Shown here: positions 16,685 through 25,825 of the stretch, in pieces
Numbering within the stretch: position 1 is the first letter of the stretch
Layout: every line of letters starts with the position of its first letter
Assembly (NCBI GenBank): GCA_016206145.1
Contig: JACQSA010000020.1
Span: 1-40,301 of the forward strand
DNA: 40,301 nucleotides
DNA from: Candidatus Uhrbacteria bacterium
Lineage (GTDB): Bacteria; Patescibacteriota; Patescibacteriia; JACQRZ01
Direction of reading: 5' to 3'
Made by a program: the position numbers and the translations under genes
The notes under the pieces: model-generated
What the model was told of the DNA's origin: nothing
The model's database searches: none
The model's input: the letters and a program-made list of their open reading frames with translations, nothing else

Positions 16685-17889
16685 AACACGCGATCCAAAA
16701 TCGCAACGGCCGCGTCTGCAAGTTCTTTTGTAAAAATAAGAGAAGGGGTCATAAATAATGTATTATCGGCAACTTCCAAGAGAAGCCCACGACGCGCGCA
16801 GGCATTTTGAAGAAACAATGCTTTGACGATATGTGGTGCATTATTTTTTTTATTTTTTACAATCTCAATTCCCAATACCAAACCAACGCCTCGTATGTCG
16901 CCTACATTCTTACGATCTTTAAACTTCTGCAACTTTTCCAAAAAATACGCCCCGACATATTTTGCATTTTCCCACACACGATCCCGAACAATGATTTCCA
17001 CATTTGCACGCGCTGCAGCCAAATCCAAAGGAACCCATCCAAACGTCACATACGACGGCATACGAAATGTTCTCAAATAAATGGATTGAGTGATAAGGGT
17101 CGCTGCCAATGTGCTATACCCGCCAGTGATTGCTTTTCCAAGACAGAGAATATCCGGTTTCACACCCCATAATTGGCTTGCAAATAATGTCCCGCAATGA
17201 CCAAATCCTGTTGCTACCTCGTCCATGATAAAAAGGATGTTATTTTTTCTGCAAATGCGCTCGATTGTCGGATAGAAAGAAGGAGAAGGCACAATTGCGC
17301 CTGCATTGGTCCACACAGGTTCACTCAAAAATGCGGCTATGGTTTTTTTGGTAGCAACAAGTTTTTCAAATTCAGTGATGACAACGCTTTCCGATGGCCC
17401 ACGAAGCGGATGAGGAAGCGGAAGTTTTAAAAACCCAGAAGGGCAAGGATCAATGCCGCTTCCTTTACGCAAGCATGCTTCTCCTACAGCGGCTGCTCCA
17501 TACGTATGGCCATGATACACGCCATCAATGGATACAATATCCTGTTTCCCTGTTGCTGCACGCGCGCACTTTATGGCAAACTCCACTGCTTCTGATCCAG
17601 AAGTACACCGAATCGCGCGCGCAAGTTTCGGATTCGGTGAAATTGTAATCAATAATTTTGCAAATTCTTCCCACCCTCTAAATTGCAAAAAGGCCGGCAC
17701 ATATCTTCCAAATTCAGCTTCTGCGATAATTGCTTTTTTTATTTCTTCATTACCCCACCCCACCGAACCGACACACCAACCGGCAATGCAATCAAGATAT
17801 TCTTTGCCACGCTCGTCATATAAAAAACATCCCTTTCCATGATCAATGGGAATACGACGGGAAAAGTAACTTGCAAGTTTGTGCGGCAT
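16681..17889 (-). CDS. Class III pyridoxal-phosphate aminotransferase
   Basis: 402 residues of fold-type I PLP enzyme, subgroup III (acetylornithine, ornithine, GABA and glutamate-1-semialdehyde aminotransferases). Visible marks are the TSGSEAVEFAIKCARA phosphate-binding stretch, YHGHTYGA, LFIMDEVATGFG with PLP-contacting Asp223, and the Schiff-base lysine K252 in CLGKAITGGY. The substrate cannot be set from sequence alone; no arginine-biosynthesis genes are nearby. It is 31 nt after the DUF2339 gene and its stop overlaps the phosphoribosyltransferase start (ATGA). One unusual point is YVTFGWVPLDLAAARANVEI after the active-site region, where many family members have THGHTYSGHP-like sequence. 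Confidence 0.85.
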   Translation of the reverse strand: MPHKLASYFSRRIPIDHGKGCFLYDERGKEYLDCIAGWCVGSVGWGNEEIKKAIIAEAEFGRYVPAFLQFRGWEEFAKLLITISPNPKLARAIRCTSGSEAVEFAIKCARAATGKQDIVSIDGVYHGHTYGAAAVGEACLRKGSGIDPCPSGFLKLPLPHPLRGPSESVVITEFEKLVATKKTIAAFLSEPVWTNAGAIVPSPSFYPTIERICRKNNILFIMDEVATGFGHCGTLFASQLWGVKPDILCLGKAITGGYSTLAATLITQSIYLRTFRMPSYVTFGWVPLDLAAARANVEIIVRDRVWENAKYVGAYFLEKLQKFKDRKNVGDIRGVGLVLGIEIVKNKKNNAPHIVKALFLQNACARRGLLLEVADNTLFMTPSLIFTKELADAAVAILDRVL

Positions 17890-17920
17890 ACGTTGGATCT
17901 TACACTTAAAGAAATCTCCA

Positions 17921-19996
17921 CTATAAAATCTCTTTCAGCTTATCCTTATACTTTGAATACAAAAAAGATGTCCCAAGTAATATGCCTCCGAGGAGCATAA
18001 AAGAAATGGTCCGATAGAGCGTGCTGAACTCTCGAGTGTCGTAAAGAAACACTTTAAAAATGGTAAATCCGAGAAGCACAATGCCCTGATATCTCAACTG
18101 TCGCCGTCCTTGATAAAACCCAACCAACAAAAGAAATAATCCGAGCGCACCCCAACCAAAAGAAATCCAATAGTTTTTGAGCTCCAATAGAATAAGAAGC
18201 ACGCTGGCAACTGTACCAAGTATGCTATAGATCTCAATTAAAGAATTAGTATCTTTCTCTGTCCCTTTTCCTCTCTGTGCGTAGAGATAGCTGCTCGCGC
18301 AATAGAATAATGCGATACCTGAGGCAAACGCAAACACTCTCCAATTCATTCCAAGCAGGTATGCGCCAGATGTCACTATGAAGCCATCAAAAAAAATAAC
18401 TTTTGCCGCCACGATAAAACTCAGGGTAATTCCTTGATATTTAGATTCGCGAAACGGTGTATTGAGGAATAGGCAAAGTAAGATAAAAGCACACAACGAC
18501 CACAAGGCCGTGATCAGATGCGGATACTCTATGAATTCAAGAAATATTGTAACGCAAAGTAGGAATGAAGCTGAAACCGAATATACCAACGGAGCGTGTG
18601 ATATGCCATATCCGCTGATTTTTTTGTTCTTCCATGCGACGAAGGAGATGATAGCAAAACAGATTGTTGTAAAAAGAAAAGAAAAAAACCTTGTACTATC
18701 CATGAAGGCATCAAAATGCAATGGGTGAAGTTCCCACGCGTCATAAAAGATAGTTTTAAGTAAGGTGATGCCACCAACAAAGTAAGAGGAATAGAGATAG
18801 GCGTGATAGCGAAATCGAATGCCAAGCATCGTGAAAAGTAAGGTCAATAAAGACCATGCGGGCGTTATCCATGGCTGATCAAATTGCAATGGAATTGCAA
18901 TCGTTAAAAATAATATTCCTGCGTACAGGCTCGTATCCATGACAGCTCGCCGATGATACACGCGTGAGATATAACTGAGAAAAAAATAAAAAACAGCTAA
19001 GGAAACACTAAACAGCGCATCGGCGGCAGGAACATGAATTCGTATCAGATAGAATCCGAAAGCAAAAAAGCAAACCGCATTGATAACAGTTATGATGCTG
19101 TTTGTAATCTCAATAGTAGAGGAGTCATTCTTTTCTTTTGATGCAAGGAGGAGTGTCTGAATAGTGTGCGCTAAAAAATAGAGCGAGAGGAATGAAAGTG
19201 CAATCCAAAAATTCTCTGCCCCATGATTTGTTTGCCACATGCCATAGAGAATGTAAGTACCTATCAACCCGCCCATACCAATCAATGGCCATTTCTTATA
19301 CGCAACAACGAAAATAAGGGCGGATACCAAAATAAGACTGTATAGAAGCGTTGCAATTTGAAAATCTCCACCGAGTAATGCCGTAATAAAACCTAGTAAA
19401 AACGCTTCCGCCGCAATGATTTGTGAATTGTCTCGCAAAGAAAAAAATACTGTTGCTGCTGCAACAATGCCGAGTAAGGCAAGGTCTGTGCCTTGCGATA
19501 TTCCGATCGCATTGCGGTACGCAACAAAATGATACGCCGCATATACTATAAAATATATAATCGCTAATCCGCCACCGGTAAGTCCCCTTCCCCATCGTAG
19601 ATATTTTTCCTTGCGGGCGGCGTATTCTCCACCGATAATCAGTAACACACCAAACACTCCTCCGATGAGAATTCTTGCAAGATAGCTGATAAGATTATTG
19701 TCAATTGCGTATTTTATAAAAAAACCCACACCAATAACCAACGCCGCAATCCCGATCCAACTAAACCACTTGATTCCAATATTTTCTTCAAAATTTGATG
19801 CTTTCTTTTCAGTGCTAATGCTAAGCGCTGGTTGGATTGAAGGAGAGCTTGTCGTCGGAACAGTCGCTACTATTGGAATGGGTGTAATGATTGATTCTTT
19901 CTTGAGTATGTTATTTTTTTCAAGCAAAGAAAGGATACGCTCGTTTTGCTTTTTTAGGTCATCAATCTGTTGCTGAAGCGACTTTAGAGTGGACAT
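17921..19996 (-). CDS. DUF2339 polytopic membrane protein
   Basis: 691 residues. An N-terminal coiled coil (about 1-30, LQQQIDDLKKQNERILSLLEKN) and a Pro/Ser/Thr-rich linker are followed by about 20 hydrophobic segments. The first membrane block (IGIKWFSWIGIAALVIGVGFFIKYAIDNN, quoted in part) and the RGLTGGGLAIIYFIVYAAYHF region are characteristic of DUF2339. Family function is unknown. It is first in the operon with the aminotransferase, phosphoribosyltransferase and prs, behind an extended -10 promoter. A housekeeping envelope or transport role is possible but not shown. Confidence 0.88.
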   Translation of the reverse strand: MSTLKSLQQQIDDLKKQNERILSLLEKNNILKKESIITPIPIVATVPTTSSPSIQPALSISTEKKASNFEENIGIKWFSWIGIAALVIGVGFFIKYAIDNNLISYLARILIGGVFGVLLIIGGEYAARKEKYLRWGRGLTGGGLAIIYFIVYAAYHFVAYRNAIGISQGTDLALLGIVAAATVFFSLRDNSQIIAAEAFLLGFITALLGGDFQIATLLYSLILVSALIFVVAYKKWPLIGMGGLIGTYILYGMWQTNHGAENFWIALSFLSLYFLAHTIQTLLLASKEKNDSSTIEITNSIITVINAVCFFAFGFYLIRIHVPAADALFSVSLAVFYFFLSYISRVYHRRAVMDTSLYAGILFLTIAIPLQFDQPWITPAWSLLTLLFTMLGIRFRYHAYLYSSYFVGGITLLKTIFYDAWELHPLHFDAFMDSTRFFSFLFTTICFAIISFVAWKNKKISGYGISHAPLVYSVSASFLLCVTIFLEFIEYPHLITALWSLCAFILLCLFLNTPFRESKYQGITLSFIVAAKVIFFDGFIVTSGAYLLGMNWRVFAFASGIALFYCASSYLYAQRGKGTEKDTNSLIEIYSILGTVASVLLILLELKNYWISFGWGALGLFLLLVGFYQGRRQLRYQGIVLLGFTIFKVFLYDTREFSTLYRTISFMLLGGILLGTSFLYSKYKDKLKEIL

Positions 19997-20037
19997 ACTA
20001 TTTCAGTTGATAATAATGAGTAAACCTTATCAATTAC

Positions 20038-20046
20038 AGTATAGCA
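20038..20046 (-). promoter_or_regulatory. Extended -10 promoter of the DUF2339 operon
   Basis: Minus-strand TGCTATACT fits an extended -10 (TGnTATACT); no good -35 is seen at the proper distance. The start would lie near 20031, about 35 nt before the gene. Confidence 0.45.
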
Positions 20047-20116
20047 TATTTTCATTACATGGATCCGCTTTTGATTTTATCCGAAGGTAGCCTACATTCT
20101 ATCCACAGAGTAATCC

Positions 20117-20148
20117 TTGACCCTCCATATCGTATGATATAGTATGAT
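20117..20148 (+). promoter_or_regulatory. Candidate promoter and tandem-repeat operator of the RHH fusion gene
   Basis: TTGACC (20117-20122) is followed by two GTATGAT repeats (20132 and 20142) exactly 10 bp apart, and by the short inverted repeat ATATC/GATAT (20127-20140). The best -10 match, TATGAT (20143-20148), leaves a long 20-nt spacer. Tandem repeats one helical turn apart are typical operators of ribbon-helix-helix proteins, and the downstream protein begins with that domain. Confidence 0.35.
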
Positions 20149-20165
20149 GAATAGAAAAGTTACCT

Positions 20166-21002
20166 ATGGACCGCGGACGCCTCACAATCACGCTCAAAAA
20201 AGAAATTCTCAAAAAACTCGATGACTGCATCGACGGTTCTCGCATTCGCAACCGCTCCCATGCCATTGAGTATGTGCTGGCGCGATATTTTGCTCCGAAA
20301 CTCAAAAAAGCTCTCATTCTTGCGGGCGGAAAAGGAGTGAAGATGAGGCCATTTACATACGAAATGCCGAAATGCCTCATACCAGTCAACGGCAGGCCAG
20401 TCCTTGATTATACGATAGAAAACCTTCGAAGATATGATATTCGCGATATTATCATCTCAATCGGATACCATGGAGAAAAAATACGCGAATATGTCGGCGA
20501 TGGAAGCCGCTACGGAGTAAAAATTACCTATATAGAACAAAAGGGATCAGAAGTCGGGACGGCGGCACCATTACGGCAAGTAAAAAAACTTGTCGGCGCC
20601 GAGCCGTTTGTCCTTTACTATGCTGACGTGCTTGCCAAAATCAATTACGACGATATGTTCGATTTCCATATTGCAAATGATGGAGTTGCCACTATGGCGC
20701 TGACATCGGTCGCGAAGTCATCGGATTGGGGGGTCGTACGCGTGCAAGGAAGCAGAGTATACTCATTCCTGGAAAAACCGGATCATCGCAAGGATCTTTC
20801 AAAAATCATCAATGTCGGAATCTATATTTGTGAACCGAACATCTTTGATTCCGTCACCCCGCACGCAAAAAGATTGGAAAAGGACGTATTTCCAAAACTT
20901 GTGGAACAACATAAGCTTACCGGCTATATCTTCGCGGGACAGTGGTTTGATGTCGGTAATCCCGAAAGCTATAAACAAGCAGTGGAAGAATGGAAAGTGT
21001 AA
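20166..21002 (+). CDS. RHH domain fused to sugar-phosphate nucleotidyltransferase
   Basis: Residues about 3-44 (GRLTITLKKEILKKLDDCID, then IRNRSHAIEYVLARYF) form a CopG/MetJ-type ribbon-helix-helix DNA-binding domain. From residue 48 a nucleotidyltransferase of the mannose-1-P guanylyltransferase/glucose-1-P thymidylyltransferase type begins: ALILAGGKGVKMRPFT, MPKCLIPVNGRPVLDYTIEN, a metal-binding Asp in YYADVLA, FLEKPDH, NVGIYICEP and GQWFDVGNPESY. The G-x-G-T-R signature is altered to GKGVKMRP. It would make NDP-sugars, and may also regulate its own gene through the RHH domain, as the RHH of PutA does; that part is inference. The ATG is the first codon and keeps the RHH whole, so the fusion is not a start-choice artefact. 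pgk follows 37 nt later. Confidence 0.85.
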   Translation: MDRGRLTITLKKEILKKLDDCIDGSRIRNRSHAIEYVLARYFAPKLKKALILAGGKGVKMRPFTYEMPKCLIPVNGRPVLDYTIENLRRYDIRDIIISIGYHGEKIREYVGDGSRYGVKITYIEQKGSEVGTAAPLRQVKKLVGAEPFVLYYADVLAKINYDDMFDFHIANDGVATMALTSVAKSSDWGVVRVQGSRVYSFLEKPDHRKDLSKIINVGIYICEPNIFDSVTPHAKRLEKDVFPKLVEQHKLTGYIFAGQWFDVGNPESYKQAVEEWKV

Positions 21003-21039
21003 AAACCTCTATAATTCATAGTATGTAACCAATCGAGAT

Positions 21040-22278
21040 ATGCCAATGCCAAAGATACAATACGTAGATGAGAGCGAAATAAAAAACAAGAAAGTTCTTT
21101 TGCGGGTTGATTTTAATGTGTCCATGGATTCAACCTCTGAAATAGCGGATGATACGCGCATGCAGCAATCGCTCCCCACGATCCAACATCTTCTCAAAAA
21201 CAATAATCGGCTTATTATTGTGTCCCATCTTGGCCGTCCCGAAGGGCGAGATCCAAAATATTCCTTGAAGGTAGTGGCGGAAAAACTCCAGCAGTATCTT
21301 CCCTCTTATAAAATCACAGTGGTAGATGATTTCCTTACAGAGCTGGTGGTTGAAAAAACCGAAGAAGGCGAGGCGAAAAAACACATCCAGACCTATCCGA
21401 AAGATCAAGCTCAGAATCAAATTCTTTTGTTGGAAAATATCCGCTACTACGCAGAAGAAAAACAAAACGACCAAGCATTCGCCCGCAAACTTGCATCTCT
21501 TGCGCAAGTGTATGTGAATGACGCGTTTGGCGTAAGTCATCGCACCGATGCATCGGTTGTTGGCGTCCCGCTGTATCTGCCTTCCTACGGAGGGCTTCTG
21601 CTTAAAAAGGAAGTGGGGATGATCGGAAAGCTATTAGACGATCCCGAAAAACCATTTGTTGCAATCATTGGTGGCGCAAAGATCGCCACCAAAATTGCGT
21701 TGATCGGAAGGTTGCTCGAACTTGCGGATTACCTTCTCATCGGCGGAGGACTTGCAAATACATTTTTGGCGGCGCAAGGATATGAAGTCGGAAAAAGTTT
21801 CTGCGAATATGAACGCATTGAACATGCACGAAGACTGCTTTTTGTGGCAGCGCAAAAAAATACTGCCGTAATCCTGCCTTCCGATGTCGCAGTTGGAGAT
21901 CCTAAAGATACGAATAACGGAAGTAAAATCAAAAGAATCACCGACCTTACCAAAGAAGACCAGATTCTTGATATTGGCCCGGAAAGCCAAGCAAAATATG
22001 GCGCCCTGATCAGTAAAGCAAAAACAATTATATGGAATGGCCCTGTCGGATATTTTGAAAATTCTCAATATCGAAGGGGGACAGATTTCATCTATTTCTC
22101 GATCACGGAAAATAGTGATGCGACATCAGTCGTAGGAGGAGGAGATACCCTTGCCGCAATTTCAAAAAAAGAATATCTGGAAAAAATCTCGCACGTATCT
22201 ACCGGCGGTGCAGCGATGTTGGAATTTATGGAAAAGGGGAGCTTACCCGGAATCGAAGCGCTTGCACTCAAGACTTGA
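21040..22278 (+). CDS. pgk: Phosphoglycerate kinase
   Basis: Reversible transfer of phosphate between 1,3-bisphosphoglycerate and ADP. The 412-residue two-lobed kinase has VLLRVDFNVSMDSTSEIADDTRM (quoted in part), LIIVSHLGRPEG, NDAFGVSHRTDASVVGV, and the C-lobe IIWNGPVGYFE and VVGGGDTLAAI nucleotide-binding stretches. In most PGKs the first motif reads DFNVP, here DFNVS. The ATG at 21040 is used; a second ATG lies two codons later. A lone TATAAT at 21010-21015 may serve as a promoter. Other gluconeogenic genes (fbaB, glpX, yvcK) are close by. A 164-bp palindrome follows the stop. Confidence 0.96.
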   Translation: MPMPKIQYVDESEIKNKKVLLRVDFNVSMDSTSEIADDTRMQQSLPTIQHLLKNNNRLIIVSHLGRPEGRDPKYSLKVVAEKLQQYLPSYKITVVDDFLTELVVEKTEEGEAKKHIQTYPKDQAQNQILLLENIRYYAEEKQNDQAFARKLASLAQVYVNDAFGVSHRTDASVVGVPLYLPSYGGLLLKKEVGMIGKLLDDPEKPFVAIIGGAKIATKIALIGRLLELADYLLIGGGLANTFLAAQGYEVGKSFCEYERIEHARRLLFVAAQKNTAVILPSDVAVGDPKDTNNGSKIKRITDLTKEDQILDIGPESQAKYGALISKAKTIIWNGPVGYFENSQYRRGTDFIYFSITENSDATSVVGGGDTLAAISKKEYLEKISHVSTGGAAMLEFMEKGSLPGIEALALKT

Positions 22279-22318
22279 AGAAACAAACAAAGAGAACCAC
22301 ATAATAAATAACTCGCCG

Positions 22319-22482
22319 AACCGATACCCCTTTCAATACCTTTGAGTCGATACGAGAACGAAGTGGGGTTTTTGGAGTTGAGCGTGGAAGATATCTTATT
22401 GTCAGAAAGAAAAAGTAGAGATCAACGATAAAAAACTCCCTTCGTTCTTTGAGACGACTGGGTATTGAAAGGAGTATCGGTT
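22319..22482. repeat. 164-bp imperfect palindrome between pgk and yvcK
   Basis: The outer arms (22319-22340 and 22461-22482) are inverted copies matching at 21 of 22 positions; each starts AACCGATAC. Pairing continues inward through AGTCG, AGAACGAAG and a GGGG/TTTTT block, so each arm is about 55 nt with small mismatches around a roughly 50-nt AT-rich centre. No transposase or clear target duplication is seen. It could be a miniature inverted-repeat element, or a long bidirectional terminator for the convergent pgk and yvcK. Confidence 0.75.
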
Positions 22483-22485
22483 CTG

Positions 22486-23478
22486 TTATCTGACACAATC
22501 AAAAATCGCTTTTGCGATTTTTTCCGAATCGTGGCGCAAAATGCTTCTTTGAAGACTGTCGCCTTTCACTTTTTTAATTGTCCCGTTCGCAATAAAATCC
22601 GAAGCGATAACTCGCGCTCCTTTCTTTCTACATTCATCAATATCTGGCTGTACAAATTCCGCTTTTCCCAATTTGTATTTTTTCAAAAGAGCAGAGGTGG
22701 GTTTTTTTGTGTTCACAATCACGACATCAATACCGTCTTTGCCATTATGAGCTCCAAGATAGCGATTTAATGTGGTAAAAAAATCTGATGCAGCAAAACC
22801 ATTTGTCTGGCCGAATTTCGTCATAATGTTGGCAACTAAAATCTTCTGAGCTTTTGAGGACCGTATCGCATCTGCCATGCCGCGCACTAAAATATTCGGC
22901 AGCGTGCTCGTATAAAGATCACCGGGGCCAAACACAATTGCATCCGCGTCATGGATCAATCGAATCGCACGATGATTCGCAGGGCCCACAGGTGAAAGTT
23001 TCATTGCAACGATTTTTAAATTGCCATTATACCGTGGTTCGTCAATATGATGCTCACCCATGATGCGTATTCCGTTTTCCAATGTGGCGGAAAGTTTTGT
23101 CGAGGCGAGCATCACCGGTACGACCTGCCCTCGTACATTGAGTAATTTTGCACACAATTTCAACGCCTCTTCGATATTGCCGGTAATTTTTTCCAATGCG
23201 GCAATCAAAATATTCCCAACAGTGTGGCCAAGCAGTGACCCCCGATCAAAACGATAAGAGAACAGTTTCTGTAAAATTGGATCGGTAAACGAGAGCCCAA
23301 GCAGACACTGCCGCAAATCGCCAGGCGGCATGACATTCAATTCTTTGCGAAGTCGCCCCGTTGACCCTCCATCATCTGCAGTAGAAACAATTACGCTATT
23401 ATTCGTCGGAAACGATCGCAACCCTTTCAAAAGAGTAAGAGTCCCTGTTCCGCCTCCGATGATTACGATATTTTTCAT
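22486..23478 (-). CDS. yvcK: Gluconeogenesis factor YvcK (CofD-like)
   Basis: 330-residue protein of the YvcK/CofD-like family, which binds UDP-sugars and in Bacillus and Mycobacterium is needed for growth on gluconeogenic carbon and for cell-wall synthesis. The N-terminus [20 protein letters not shown] and the [27 protein letters not shown], and [18 protein letters not shown] motifs are diagnostic. It is the last gene of the TrmB-glmS-acl-tdh-kbl locus, overlapping kbl by ATGA. Its place after amino-sugar and acetyl-CoA genes fits UDP-GlcNAc sensing, though that link is inferred. Confidence 0.93.
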   Translation of the reverse strand: MKNIVIIGGGTGTLTLLKGLRSFPTNNSVIVSTADDGGSTGRLRKELNVMPPGDLRQCLLGLSFTDPILQKLFSYRFDRGSLLGHTVGNILIAALEKITGNIEEALKLCAKLLNVRGQVVPVMLASTKLSATLENGIRIMGEHHIDEPRYNGNLKIVAMKLSPVGPANHRAIRLIHDADAIVFGPGDLYTSTLPNILVRGMADAIRSSKAQKILVANIMTKFGQTNGFAASDFFTTLNRYLGAHNGKDGIDVVIVNTKKPTSALLKKYKLGKAEFVQPDIDECRKKGARVIASDFIANGTIKKVKGDSLQRSILRHDSEKIAKAIFDCVR

Positions 23479-24653
23479 GAATTTTCTTTTATCTCTTTAA
23501 ATGCGTGCAAGGCCGTATCGAGATGTTCCTTTGTGTGTGCCGCAGAAATCTGCACGCGAATGCGGGCTTTTCCTTTCGGAACCACCGGGTAGGTGAAACC
23601 GCGCACATAAATGCCTTTTTCAAATAAGGCAGATGCCATCTCTGTGGCTAGTTTTTCTTCAAACAGCATAACCGGCGTGATAGGATGCGTGCCATCGCCT
23701 CCTAATGTAAACCCCAATTTTTCCATTCCCGATCTAAAATAATAAGTATTTTCAATCAACTGCCCACGCAGATGAGAAAACGTGCCGTCAAAATTCTGTA
23801 GCACATACAAAGCCGCGGCAGTAATGGCGGGAGATACACTGTTAGAAAATAATGTCGTACGGCTTCTTTGCCGTAAAACATTAATTATTTCTTTACGACC
23901 CGCGGTAAATCCGCCTCCTGCTCCACCCAAAGCCTTACCAAATGTCGAGGTTACAATGTCCACTCTGTCCATAACTCCAGCCTGCTCTATGCTTCCCCTA
24001 CCGGTTTTACCCAGCACTCCGCTGGCATGAGAATCATCTACCATAACCGATGCCCCGTATGTATCAGCTAAATCGCAAATTTCTTTAAGCGTTGCCGTGA
24101 TGCCATCCATACTGAATACGCCATCAGTCGCGATTAATTTTCTCCGTCTGTTTCCGGAAGTTTTCAATTGATTCTCTAAATCGTCCATATCACAGTTTTT
24201 ATAACGAAATCTTTCGGCTTTACACAAGCGAACGCCGTCAATAATAGAAGCATGGTTTAATTCGTCGCTGAATATAGCGTCGCCTTCTTTCAAAATAGTT
24301 TCAAACAATCCAGTATTCGCGTCAAAACAAGAAGTATACAAAATAGCATCTTCCTGACGAAAAAACCTTGCAACCTCTGCCTCCAAATCTTTATGTAACG
24401 TATTGGTGCCACAAATAAAAGGAACGCTCGCCATGCCAAAACCGTACCGTTCCATTCCTTCCTGCGCGGCTTTCACTAACTCCGATGAAGACGCAAGTCC
24501 AAGATAATTATTGCCGCAAAAATTAAGTAATTTTTTCCCGTCAATCATAATCTGAGCGCCTTGCCGGCCTTCGATTACCTTTTCTTCCTTATACATTCCT
24601 GCCGATTTTATTTCCTCGAGTTCTTGTTGTAATTGATCTTGAAAGGAATACAT
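23475..24653 (-). CDS. kbl: 2-amino-3-ketobutyrate CoA ligase (glycine C-acetyltransferase)
   Basis: 392-residue alpha-oxoamine synthase (PLP, fold type I). It cleaves 2-amino-3-ketobutyrate with CoA to glycine and acetyl-CoA, the second step of threonine breakdown. The Schiff-base lysine is K240 in [14 protein letters not shown]; other family marks are [33 protein letters not shown] and [11 protein letters not shown]. The paired threonine dehydrogenase gene directly upstream (17 nt) settles Kbl against the related KAS enzymes (BioF, SPT, HemA). It overlaps yvcK by ATGA. Acetyl-CoA output joins that of the citrate lyase genes in the same operon. Confidence 0.94.
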   Translation of the reverse strand: MYSFQDQLQQELEEIKSAGMYKEEKVIEGRQGAQIMIDGKKLLNFCGNNYLGLASSSELVKAAQEGMERYGFGMASVPFICGTNTLHKDLEAEVARFFRQEDAILYTSCFDANTGLFETILKEGDAIFSDELNHASIIDGVRLCKAERFRYKNCDMDDLENQLKTSGNRRRKLIATDGVFSMDGITATLKEICDLADTYGASVMVDDSHASGVLGKTGRGSIEQAGVMDRVDIVTSTFGKALGGAGGGFTAGRKEIINVLRQRSRTTLFSNSVSPAITAAALYVLQNFDGTFSHLRGQLIENTYYFRSGMEKLGFTLGGDGTHPITPVMLFEEKLATEMASALFEKGIYVRGFTYPVVPKGKARIRVQISAAHTKEHLDTALHAFKEIKENS

Positions 24654-24670
24654 ATGATAGGGTGCAGATA

Positions 24671-25825
24671 CTAAAACTGGATTAAAATCTTTGGATGGTG
24701 GAGCATCATCTGCTCAAAGCGCTCTACTGTATAGTCTTTGATGGGCAAGATTGTCCCTTCACCACGCTGCAAAATCACATTAAACATTTTCTCTTGAATT
24801 CCATTGCGTGTATCCTCAAGAAGAGAACGTGTTGTTTCCCACGTTTCAAATACACGACGACCGATGACTGCATGCAGAGTAAGTCCTCGCACAATAAGAC
24901 GATCGTAGTGTTCGATCGTAAAGTTTCCCGATTTGATACCAAACAGAATAACATCGCCGCCTCTTCGTGTCGAGAGGATTGCATTGTTTACGGAAGAATT
25001 AAACCCCGCCATCTCGAATGAAACATCAACACCAATGCCACCTGTTATTTCAAAAATCTCTTTTACGATATTCTGGTCATGCTCAAATGGGTGTGTTTTT
25101 TCTTGCGGCTTCAAAGGAATCACATAATCAACACCGAGCTCGCGCGCCATGGATGCAGCTTTCTCATTCGGTTCGATACCGATAATTGTAGACGCGCCAA
25201 GTCCTTTTGCTACAAGCGCCGCAAAAAGCCCGATAGGGCCCAAGCCGCACAAGGCAACTGTTTTACCTCGAAGATCCACCTTGCGCGCGGCGTGGACAGC
25301 ATTGCCAAACGGCTCCTGCATAGCGGCAACTTCCGGACGAATCTTTGATGTGTTAGTCTTCCACACAATATGGGCAGGCACTTTTACCAATTCCGCAAAT
25401 GCTCCGTCGTGGGAAATACCTAAAATCTTCTCGTTCGTACATACGTGCTTCTCACCCCGCACGCATTGAAAACATTGGTTGCAGATAACATGGGACTCAC
25501 AGGACACAAAATCGCCTTTGCGTATATGGTACTCTGCTTCGACCCGAGATCCGACTTGGACAACTTCACCAAAGAACTCGTGCCCGACAATGCGATGCTC
25601 CTTTTGCTCCATTTCAAGACTCCCGAGAATTTGATCGCGGAATGCGTGACGCAACCATATTCCCCGATCAGAACCACATACGCCTGCATAGTGCACCTTA
25701 ATGATGACGGCGTGCGCGTCAGTTTTGTTTTCTTTTTCATTCAGTGCAGGAGCGGATACTTCTTTCATTTCAAACCCCTTTGAAGTCTCCCATCCATTTT
25801 TTTTGTTGAAAATAAGTGCTATCAT
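24671..25825 (-). CDS. tdh: L-threonine 3-dehydrogenase
   Basis: 384-residue zinc-dependent medium-chain dehydrogenase oxidising L-threonine to 2-amino-3-ketobutyrate with NAD+. Catalytic zinc ligands are C50 (HYAGVCGSD) and the His/Glu of VGHEFFGEV; the structural zinc site is [15 protein letters not shown]. The segment [17 protein letters not shown] is typical of threonine dehydrogenases, and the Rossmann motif is [13 protein letters not shown]. Sorbitol-type dehydrogenases are the alternative, but the adjacent kbl makes Tdh clearly preferred. Its start overlaps the citryl-CoA lyase stop (ATGA). Confidence 0.92.
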   Translation of the reverse strand: MIALIFNKKNGWETSKGFEMKEVSAPALNEKENKTDAHAVIIKVHYAGVCGSDRGIWLRHAFRDQILGSLEMEQKEHRIVGHEFFGEVVQVGSRVEAEYHIRKGDFVSCESHVICNQCFQCVRGEKHVCTNEKILGISHDGAFAELVKVPAHIVWKTNTSKIRPEVAAMQEPFGNAVHAARKVDLRGKTVALCGLGPIGLFAALVAKGLGASTIIGIEPNEKAASMARELGVDYVIPLKPQEKTHPFEHDQNIVKEIFEITGGIGVDVSFEMAGFNSSVNNAILSTRRGGDVILFGIKSGNFTIEHYDRLIVRGLTLHAVIGRRVFETWETTRSLLEDTRNGIQEKMFNVILQRGEGTILPIKDYTVERFEQMMLHHPKILIQF

